A stretch of 64,000 nt of DNA, from positions 3,906,001 to 3,970,000 of the forward strand of contig JANCRA010000012.1 of NCBI GenBank assembly GCA_024362935.1, in the 5' to 3' direction. Below are positions 1 through 12,800 of this stretch, in pieces (position 1 is the first letter of the stretch; each line of letters begins with the position of its first letter). The DNA comes from Setophaga petechia (lineage: Eukaryota > Chordata > Aves > Passeriformes > Parulidae). The position numbers were made by a program, and so were the translations under genes. The notes below the pieces were generated by a model. The model did no database searches. It was not told where the DNA came from and worked only from the letters and a program-made list of their open reading frames with translations.

Positions 1-150
1 CCCGGGGAAGTGGTCAAAGCACCAGCCTGAAAGAGTTCAAGAAGCATTTGAACAATGCTCTTGCACACATGGTGTGAGTCTTTGGGTGCTCTGCACAGGG
101 CCAGATGACGATCCTTCCAACTCAGCATATTCTACAATTCTATGATTCTC
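1..150 (+). mobile_element. CR1 LINE 3' end (5'-truncated by the window edge)
   Basis: The order of phrases (GGGAAGTGGTCAAAG, GTTCAAGAAGCATTTGAACA, CCTTCCAACTCAGCATATTCT, then ATTCTATGATTCT) is that of an avian CR1 3' end. It is diverged and has small deletions. Confidence 0.85.
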
Positions 151-850
151 TAATCATTCATAATTTCAACAACATGTTCTTAAATGCCAAGAAATAAAGA
201 GAGGTCGTGGCTTCACAAAACATTGGTCAAAAGAAAAGCACAGGAATTGCTGAAAGAAGTGGCTTAACAACTGATCTGTAAGACCTGGCAGAGTCATTCA
301 TATTTCTTATACATCCTAATTTGCAAGTAAACAGGGAAATATAGCAGAAGCCTTCCTTAGCAGCACAGGGTATATATGACTGAGCTCAACAACAAAAAAC
401 AGGCATATGGGAGGTAGAAGTGGGGACACAATGAGTAGGAGGAACACAGGAGCATTTCCTGGGCACGCAGGGATGGAATTAGAGGGGCAATGCTTACATG
501 CAGTTAAAATTGATGAAGGATCATCAGGGTAAGGACGCTTTTGCAGCAAAACAAGAGACTGAGTAAAATCTAGGCCAGCTGCTAAATACAGCAGGTGACT
601 TTGGGACACAGCACATGGGTATTCATTTTATCTGTTTCTGCTGGCATGGTCTGCTCTCAGGGACCCCAGAATTCCATGTTAAGTAGCAAGGATCAAGTCA
701 GGGTCTAATTAAACAAGATAAAAATGTCATACATGTCCATGGGATTGGACAGGATACATCTGAGAGTACTAAGAGTGACAGCAAAAGTCATTGGAAGGGC
801 ACTCAGTCCCTTGTGAAAGGTCACAGTGATCAGAGGAGGTTTCTAACAAC
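151..850. other. Intergenic stretch, nothing recognised
   Basis: AT-leaning sequence. A 97-codon minus-strand open frame (316-609) has no recognisable domain and looks like chance. It may include decayed CR1. Confidence 0.6.
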
Positions 851-1760
851 TGGAAAAATATTACATCTGTCTTAGAAAATTGCAAAAGGAGGATCTGGGT
901 GGTGAAAAGATGATCAACCTTCTCTCAGTTGCTGGGGCAATTACAAACCAAGTACTCATAGGAATCATTACCACAACAACAAAAATGTTATTAAAAACAG
1001 CCATCTCAAATTTCCCAAGGACAAACTGTGTTTAGTCACTCTGATTTTCTTCTACAACCTCATTACAGGCTTCCCTGGGTGAGATTAGAGTAGGTGTTGC
1101 TCCCCTTGCCTGTGAGCTTTGATAGTTTTTCAGCATCTGCAGCCAGTTTGGGAAGATATAGGTATGCTACAAGGTGCATTAGAAACTGGCCAGGTCATGG
1201 GCCCCAAAAGCTTGCTTGTAACTGTTTCAAGTCCAATTAGCAGCTAACTCCAAGAGATATTTCCTAGGATCAATAAAATGGCTGATATTTTTTAACTTTT
1301 TCATCTGTGACCTTTGGAAATACAAGGTGACACCAAATCAAGGGGGGCTGTTGATATACTGGAGGGTACAGCTACTATTCAAACTAGCTGAATAAATGTA
1401 TAACACATACATCTGTATTGGACTTCCAAAAATGAGAATGCCAGAATCCCACATCTGGGACAGGATGCAGTCAGAGAGAGTGCAGGCTGGAACTAACGGT
1501 TCAACAGGAGAAGACCCAGTGGACCACAAACCAACAAAGTCAGCAGTGTGTGCCTGCAGTAATGAACACTGACCACATCTTGGAGTGCCACAGCCTGCAG
1601 GTCAAGGGACATGATTACTGCCCTCTCTTCAGCACAGATGAAGCCACATCTAGAGCACAGTGTTCAGTTTGTTCTCTTGCCAAATGAAAGAGAGACTGAG
1701 AAGAATCAAGCTAAGAGTCATTAAGGGAGCTAGGAACTCTGACATATAAGGAGGTCGAGT
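850..1760 (+). mobile_element. Decayed CR1 LINE, ORF2 reverse-transcriptase part
   Basis: Several phrases match CR1 ORF2 in the right order: a CTGATTTTCTTCTACAAC stretch (~1040), GGTGACACCAAATC followed by GTTGATATACTGGAGGG (~1326-1370), and ATGAAGCCACATCTAGAGCACAGTGTTCAG (~1636-1665). The catalytic Asp pair of RT motif C reads Gly-Asp (codons 1326-1331), and stops and frameshifts break the frame, so it is dead. Outer limits are uncertain. Confidence 0.6.
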
Positions 1761-3339
1761 GACCTAGAAATACCAATATTCTCGTAAGTTTAATGGACAT
1801 TTACTGCCAGAGCATTCTTAGCAGTACTCCTTAAGGCCACATTATGAGAACAGATGCATTTTTTTAGTCCCATCCAACACTACAATGGCTATAAGTACAT
1901 ATTAGAGGCCATTAATGTCACTGGTGCAGTACCTGATGATGTGCCACAGCAAATTTTGAGCTGGCTTCTATACAGACATTAAAAGGTAGCCTGAAGGGAA
2001 TGCTGTTCTGCAAGCAGAAAATTCCATGGATCTTCCGTATTCCTGTGCCTGACAAACTCACTCCTGCTCAGGGACTGTTGCACAGAAAAATGAATCCTAA
2101 ATCAAACTGGCATCCTACTCATGAATGATTTTCCATTTATAGTTGCAAAGCCACTGTTAAAGTAGCCAAAACTAGTTTATAAAATATTTCTGCAGCTATA
2201 ATTGTTTAGGACCACAGAACTGCATGTTCCAAGCCAGATCAAAAGGAGCACCACAAACCCATGAAAGGCTTATGTGTAAAGACAGGGTAAATTCCATGTC
2301 TGGGATCCATCTGTAATTCTGTCAAACCAAGAGTGCTTGTAGCTGTATACAAATTAAATGTCTGTCTGCCAAAATTAAGTGAATGAAGAACAAATAGCCC
2401 TTATCACCCTTTTTTTTTTTTACAGTAACTATCTTATTTTCTTTAATGTTAAATGTAAAATAACCTCCCTTTCACACTGATGTGAAAATACAAATTAGAT
2501 TGAGAGTTATATCAATGCCAGGATTGATCCCAGAATTTTTAGATTACCATTTTGCTACAAATATATATGTGGAAAGGCATGTCATGGTTTTTTTAATAGC
2601 TGATACAGGTGAAGATGTAGCTTAAATGCAACAGGATTTTGAGGGAACTGTATTATTCCCTAAACAGGTTCAAGGCAAATGTATCACTGATTTACTATAG
2701 ATTAGACACACAGAGAGATGAATTTAAGCAATTCCAAATATAGTTGGAATGACAAGGCCTGATGTTTTTAGTTTTACAGACTAGTGATCCATGTATGATT
2801 TTTCATGCCTGGTCATGTAAAAAAAAGCAGGAATTAGTAACAACTTGCAGTGTTAATACCCTAAATAATTAGCACTTACACATATTACACGTATCAACTT
2901 TTATTAATGTGATTTGAGACAGCCAAAAGGCAGGGTCTAACACAAATTAAAAAAAAATAAATAAAAAAGAGCTTTTTCATTGTTTTATCTATAAATCCAT
3001 ATCATTAGCTTTAAGGAAAAAAAATCCATAAACATGAAACCTCCTGAATTCTTCAGCTACTCAATAAACTCAATGGTTTATTTTGGAGCCTCTGCAAATT
3101 GGTCTGTATGAGAAATAGTAACTTTAATAGCCCAACAGATCTATCTTCAAAAAATACATTCTGGGACATAAAGGGTGGAAACTGCGCCTTCAAATTTGAC
3201 CTTTACATCAGCTGGTCTAATCTAATAAAAGATATTACCTCTCCCTAGAAATCCTTGCTTTGTTTATGGGCACGACCGCCCGGGATTACAGCAGTACTAT
3301 TATCAGACAATGCCAACTGCTAGGTTCTCCCCGAGAGCC
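1761..3339. other. Upstream flank of PIM3, nothing recognised
   Basis: AT-rich DNA with short A and T runs (T run near 2410, A-rich 2948-2970). No coding region is supported. It ends at the sharp rise in GC near 3.3 kb. Confidence 0.6.
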
Positions 3340-4385
3340 CCGGGTGGGAGGGGCTGCCCAAAACACCCTCACACCGGGGATCCCCGCGGAGCTCCGCTCC
3401 CTCCAGCTCCGCTGCTGTTCCACCTGGGCCGCGGTGGGTGACAGGTCGGCGGTGTCGCCGGCGTGGCGGTGACAGGGTGCGGAGGGGCGGCCGCCAAGCT
3501 GTCTGCAAACGGCGAGGCGCTCCCGGCCTGAGCGCCAGCCCCGGGAGCGCATCTGGGCTGGGCTCTGAGTAGCTGCTGGAGCGTTCATTAAGATGTTGTT
3601 GCCCACCCAGCATCGCAGTCAATTTCTAAAGCAGTCGCCTACAGCTTTGCTGGACAGACACTTGGCAAGATGCCCTCGATGCTCTCGGGCTTCTCCCTCC
3701 GCCTGGGCGCCCCGAACTGTCTGGGTGTCCCTTCAGAAAAGGCCGGAGCCGCGGCGGAGCCCGGAGTGCGGGGCCCGGCGCGGCCTCAGGGCGCAAGGAC
3801 CCCCGCGGGCCCGGTGGCACGGGACGCGCCCCCATTCCTGTTGATGCAGCGCCCCCTGCGGGGCGGGCGGCGGCGGCAGCGCCGGGCAGTGGAGCAGCTC
3901 CGTGCCCTCTCCAGTCGCGGCGCCTCGGTAGGGCGGGAAGCGCTCAGCTCCTCCGAGCTGCGCCGCCAGGACTCCGGCGCCCGCCGTCGCGTCGCACCGG
4001 CCCCGCGGGGCTTCCGCACAGGGGAGGTGACTGACAGAGGCAGGCGCGGAGGGTAGGCGCCGGCGTCCCCCCGCGCTGGCACGGGGCCGAGCTGCGCCGA
4101 GGCGAGGGGGCAGCTCTGGGGAGGAGAAGGAGAAATCGCCGCTGTGGGCGAGGGAGCGCGCCGCGTGCTCACTGGGGACCACCGGCCGGCAAAATAAGCG
4201 GAGTCCGACCACCATGCCGGGCTGCTGGAGCCCCAGGCGGGCTCCGCAGAGCCGCGGCCAACCGTACCCCGGCAATGTTGGCGCCCCGGACGCGACGGCT
4301 CGGAGCGACCTTCCCGCAGCCCGGGGCGGGGCCCGCCCGGCGCGCCGCGGCATTCCCGCCCTGCCGCCGCCTGGCCGCGCGCCGC

Positions 4386-4471
4386 ATGCAAATGAGGGCT
4401 CTCCTCATTGGGCCGCACCGGGAGCCCTTTGAAAGGGCGCCCGGCGATTGGTCGCGCGGCAGCGTTAACGC
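4386..4471 (+). promoter_or_regulatory. Candidate promoter module: octamer, two inverted CCAAT boxes, two palindromes
   Basis: In order: octamer ATGCAAAT (4386-4393), ATTGG (4407-4411), inverted repeat GCCCTTT-G-AAAGGGC (4424-4438), ATTGG (4447-4451) and GCGTTAACGC (4462-4471). The two ATTGG motifs, inverted CCAAT as bound by NF-Y, are 40 bp apart. A 21-base T run follows at 4496-4516. The module is 820-900 bp upstream of the AUG, so it may be a distal promoter, or serve a divergent transcript. Confidence 0.5.
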
Positions 4472-4551
4472 ACACTGGAGAATCTCCCCCCCGCCTTTTT
4501 TTTTTTTTTTTTTTTTGCCGCTAATGTGTGATGCGTTCCTCTCAGACGATG

Positions 4552-5292
4552 TGTAACTCTGCGCGCCGGTTACTACAGATTAAGTAGTTCCCAGCCCCCC
4601 GCCCTCCCCGTGTCCGCCCGTGCGGTGGGGCGGGATAGGGCGCTGCAGTCACGGCCGCCGCCCCGCGGGGGCTCCGGCGCAGAGGGGAGGGGGCGGCGGG
4701 GACGGCGGGGAGAGGTGTTTCCCCCCTCCCCCGCGGAGGGATATTCTCGGCGCGCTCGCCGCACTCTGCCCGCACCAAAATATTGGGAGTTAAGAGGCGG
4801 CTCGGCGGCGCCGCCGGCTCAGAAGCGCGCGGGCAGCTCGGCGGCGGCGCGGTCTGTCCTCCGCCCGCCACGGCTCCACTGCGGCGCCCAGCCCGCTCCT
4901 GCCACCGCGGCCCCCGCAGGGGCGGGCTCCACGCGCGGAGCCGAAGCCCCCGGACTTGTCTGCCTCCGCGGAGGGCTATAGTTCTGCCTGTGCCTGCCTG
5001 CGCCCCGAGCGGCTTTCGCCCGGTGGAAGAAGAAACGCGGGAGCGGCGCGTTCGCTGATTGCGTTTCTCCGGAGGACTTTTTGCGACCGACACTTGGACT
5101 ACTGCCGGCGGGGACGGACCCCCAAGGACTTCGTGGGTCCCGCTCCCGGCCGAAGAAGGAGCTGCGCAGAAGCTTTCGGCGGCCCGCCGCCCTCCGCCGG
5201 CTCCGGAGAGAGGAGAGCCGCGCCGAGCCGAGAGGACGCCGGCGGAGCTGCCGCGGGGAACTAACTCGACGTTTTCCTCCCCCCCTCGGAAG
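4552..5292 (+). other. PIM3: PIM3 5' leader / proximal promoter (start site not fixed)
   Basis: This is very GC-rich DNA directly upstream of the start codon, with no ATG in any frame over 741 bp. The transcription start cannot be placed from sequence alone. GC boxes (GGGCGG type) occur near 4627, 4691 and 4920, and there is no good TATA box. The part nearest the AUG (5059-5292) is open in frame with PIM3. Which portion is transcribed is inference. Confidence 0.6.
4684..4710 (+). promoter_or_regulatory. G-quadruplex-type motif in PIM3 leader/promoter
   Basis: Four G runs of 4, 5, 4 and 4 bases are separated by loops of 1, 4 and 5 bases, which fits the standard quadruplex pattern on the coding strand. 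Confidence 0.5.
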
Positions 5293-8451
<3,159 letters not shown>

Positions 8452-9476
8452 ATTACTAAGGACCTCGCACTGGGAGGGGGAGCTTCAAGCAGAAAGACCA
8501 CAGTGCTGCTGCCAATACATAGGAGGGGCTAGAAAAATGCATTCATTATTCTGTAGTTGAATCTTTGTCTGAGGGACTTGATTTTGTTTTCCCCCTTTGC
8601 TGGTTTCTGCTTTGGAATGAGAGATTTCCTTTGGAAACGCTGATGTTTGGGAGTTGCAGGCCAGTACTTAGTCAAAGACTGACCTTACTAAGAAAGCAGT
8701 GACCTCTTGAATACATGGTAAACTTTTTTGCTCTCATAGAGCCTGGACTAGATTTTATTTGCTTTTGAGTGCCTTTTTGAAAGCTGCTTCAGTGGGACTT
8801 TCTTTTTTGAGCTGTCTATGTCCAAAGAAGATCCAGTTCATTATAGGAATTTGCTCCCTTTAGACTCAGTGCTGGGGGAAGCAGCTCCTATGATGCATTG
8901 GAGAACCTGTTCGGTGATTGAATGAAGTAGTCCCATCCACTGGTGATGGAATACTTGAACACAGACATTTCACTCCTGCCCCCCTGCCCTTTACAAATCC
9001 AACCCACCTCTGCTGCTCAAAATATTTCCTATAGCCTGCACAGAAATATGAACAGGTATATCGGCTTCTTTATCAGAAACATTTATTCATGTTTCCTTTT
9101 ATCATCTCTACCCATTGGGCATGAGAAGCCCCTTTCTCAACTCCCCCCGGCCTTTTGTCACCCTGCGAGTCTTAAAGTATGTATGGGCATGTTGAATGCA
9201 CAATCAATGCAATATTCAAGGACTTCTACTTTTTTTTTTCCATACCTGTATAATGTGTTTATGTAAACTTGGTTTTTCCCGTGTACTATACAGTTATTTA
9301 TTGTTTGGATTTTAGAAGACCTCCCACAGTTTTCATCTGTGGCTATTTATTTGGTTAATTTATTTGGTTAGAGTTATTCAACACTGTGCTTTCCCCTCCT
9401 TCTCCCCATGGGAATTCTAGTGGTTTGCCCATGGCACTTTTTTTTCTGCATTCCTGTCAACTTTTGGTTACAAAAA

Positions 9477-9488
9477 AATAAAAATAAA
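9477..9488 (+). terminator. Proximal poly(A) signals, two AATAAA in tandem
   Basis: AATAAA occurs at 9477-9482 and 9483-9488, followed by TTTTTTGTTGG and a GT-containing stretch. Use would shorten the 3' UTR by about 370 nt while keeping the nonamer and the miR-33 site. Confidence 0.45.
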
Positions 9489-9839
9489 AAAAATTTCTGA
9501 CCTTACCAGTTTTTTGTTGGAAGATGGGAAATTGTTGTACAAAGTCTAATTTAAGGGAAATAGAATGACTTTTTAAAGTTAGTCAGTATGCCTTTTGTCT
9601 GGTATTATTGTACCAGAAGTGTAAAGTAATGCTGTTTGGAAGGGTTTTAAATTATTGACATTGTACAGTCTCCGTGCATTGGCTCTGGAAGGTAGAGTGG
9701 CAGAGTCATAAACCTTAATTTATTTTAATAGCTGTGTTTCTGTGATCTGGTTGCATTTATGCAGCTTGGATTTGGATTTTTTTCTTCTGTTTAACGGTGT
9801 GAAATGTATGGAGATCATATTTTTTATACAGGTATTTCA

Positions 9840-9845
9840 ATTAAA
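9840..9845 (+). terminator. Distal poly(A) signal ATTAAA for PIM3
   Basis: ATTAAA is followed about 23-38 bp later by CTGTGTTTGTGT, a GT-rich downstream element. It is the best candidate for the main 3' end. Confidence 0.7.
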
Positions 9846-9862
9846 CTTTTTGTATATAACAG

Positions 9863-12800
9863 TTCTGTGTTTGTGTACTTACTTTTTACCTTCATTGTTA
9901 CTTGTGATGAGCTGGGAAACACACTCTGTTACCATCTCAACCCTTGCTGAAGGCTTGCAGCAGCTGAGCCAGAGTTAGGAGAAGGACTATGCCACTAGGC
10001 AGTGACCATTTTGAAAGAATTAAGCAATCCTTCACCTGAGCTCTATCTGCTCCTCAATCACTGCGTTTGATGTTGGACTGAGGAAGGAGTACAATACAAC
10101 AGCACTAATGGCCTACATAAAAGGGAATTGGCCCTGTAATTGTGGGACTTTTACCTCTGTAAACACTGAATATCAGTGTACTTGTCCTTAAGTATAACAA
10201 GGAAGGGGTTCTGTAGCTGCTGGTGGTTACTGTTTTCACAGTTGATATGTTTACTTTCCATTACATTCAGTTTCCCTCTTCCCATTTACACCTTCCTTCT
10301 CGGGCTGGGTGAGGACTTCTGGTAAAGGGACAGCATTCTTGGGGATCAGGGTGATTGTTTTCCTTCTACTCCTAGATTATCAAAGACGGGTGTGTCTGTC
10401 ACTTGATAGAGTATGATACAGGGGAGCATGTGCCATTCTCACCTACAGCAAAGGACAAGAGAAGTGTCCTCAGCATTTATCTTCACATCTTGGGAGTCAA
10501 GTCCTGCAGATTAACGATTTCATCCTCGTTTCTCTGTAGCCAGAGACTTACCTGACTTGGTCTCGTTGCGGGGGTGGTAGTGATTACAAGGTTTAACTAC
10601 TGCAGAGGGATCTGCGAGGTATATTTAAGGATGTGTTCAGTCATTAAAGGAGCTTTGTAGCTGTCACAGTAAAGGGCTGGGCTTAGAATCTTAGTTTCAT
10701 GTTATTTCCCTTTCTGGGGATCTTTATGCCAGCTCATCTGCTATTATTTTGGTTCCCTGTGGGTAATAGCTCACTGGCATCACATCAAGCTCCTGATGCT
10801 AACTAGTTTAGACTCAAAATGCCAATAAATAGCAGGAGGTAAATCTGGAGAAAAAAGACCATTTTTAGTCTGTGCCCTTTTCCGATGACACAGAGGGAAG
10901 GTGTGTAGCCTTTTCTTGGCCATAAAAAGGAAGGTCACATTAATCTAGTTGGGGAAAAAAGCCCTAACTACACTTCTGTCCATCAATTTATTTTCTATGT
11001 TTTCTAATTTTCTTCCTTTTTTATTTTAGTCTTGTTTACCCAGTTTTTAATGAAAATCTGTATAAATCCTAAACCTAGTCCCTGAAAAACTCAGTTCCCT
11101 ATTGTTGGAACTCTTCACAGAAATAAAAGATTGCTTAGAAAAAATCACAGTGTCATATGAGAAGAACACTTAAAGCGAATATTTAGAGTTTAGCTTTGGA
11201 ATGAGAAATTCCTTTTGCTTAAGAAGGGAGGATTCAGGTAAGCTACAGGAGAGATGATCCCAGCACCTAGTGCACTTCTTTAGGGAAACATGTTTCTAAC
11301 CACAAGAGGTCCCTGGAGAAATTCCAGTAGCTGACAGTAATTAACATCTTCCACTCCAGTGACTTCACATGTTCACAGCTGTTCAGAGGGATGGCAGCAG
11401 GGCTGTATGGGTGAGCTTCAAAGGGCTACCAGAAAAGCGTTTCTGAAAACACATTTGTAAAGCTATTGTTGATTGCTGAGCCAGAGACTTTCAACATTTC
11501 CACAAGAGCTGATGTTACTTTCCTTAGCTTCACTGAGAATCAGAGTTGAAACGCTCTGTTTTGAAACATAAAAACTAGGTTTTCACCTTTTGCAACTGAG
11601 GCAAAATGCATTAAAAGGATAAAGGTCAAAAGGACACGGGCACGAGTGCTGACTCCCCTCTGGGATTAGCTCAACATAAAAGGTGCACTTTCAGTGCTGC
11701 ACAGGCAGCTTTGGTTGTGAAACTCCCCTGTACACTAATAGAAGCCATGTGGCTGAAACACCATATACTGAAAGTAATGATTTGTAAAAATAGCTTTTCA
11801 TTGCAGTTGAAAGTTGGAAAATGATGTGTTAATACAGTTCCATTAGCTGAGTGTTTCTGCCAAAATGAGCAAGTCAGTGACAGCTCTTGGTTTCTCCTGT
11901 GCTTCTATCTGGTATTAATACCATTAAATGTTATTTCTCTGCGACCTCCTCTTCATACTCTCTCCCCACTAGGTTGGTTTTCCACAGCAAAAAGCTTTAA
12001 AAATAAAATTCAGCAGGTCGTTCAAAACACTATAGTTTAAAACGGGGCCTGTTTTAACCTTGAAAAATTGATTTAACAATACTCATACCTATGCATGTAT
12101 GTATGCTACTGGCTTCATAATAGATATTTTAAATAAATTCTAGTACTGAAATATCTTTAACAATGTAGTGTTTTGTGTAATTCATATCCTGAGAAAAGCT
12201 CATTTCCCTGAGTGCATAAGCACACACTGTCTTCTTTTTTTTCCTCTCTTTTTGTTAACTGAGCTTATATTTACTGAAGCAGCTGAATAAGAACCCTTTG
12301 AAAATAACTATCAAAAGATGTTAGGAAGATTGACTAGGGTGTGTTCCCACCGAACACTTATGGTTCTCAGTGGTTTAGTGACCTCTGTTGGTGAAATTAA
12401 AGTACATGTTCCAAAAATAATGATGCATAAACTGGGGAGATTTTAAAGCACTGCTGGCTGATATTTTTAGATACGAGTGAGTATGACTGATACTTAATTA
12501 TCCCATAATGCTTGAAGGGATATTTCACTAAAAGTGAAAAATTTTAAATTACTACAAATGTGAAAATCTCAATAAAAATGGAAGAAGGGAGTATGTATTC
12601 AAAAGGTTGTCAAATCTGCATTTGATGTTACAGTGCTAACCTGCCTGGTGTGCCCCAGTCACCTACATGACTCTTGGCATGAGCGTTTACAGCCATATTA
12701 GCCCTCATTCTTCCACTTCATTTCAGCAACCATGAGAATCACTTGTCTTCTGGCATGCAGATGGGCAATAATTCTCAGTGGTGTAACTAGACAACAGAAT

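Larger units (their letters stand above)
8452..9862 (+). other. PIM3: PIM3 3' UTR
   Basis: This is the non-coding continuation of exon 6. It contains ATTTA pentamers at 9081, 9296, 9345, 9358, 9718 and 9755. The one at 9296 lies in a perfect TTATTTATT nonamer (9294-9302), the kind bound by mRNA-decay proteins such as tristetraprolin. A miR-33 seed match (CAATGCAA) is at 9205-9212. The end near 9862 is inferred from the distal poly(A) signal and GT-rich downstream sequence. Confidence 0.75.
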
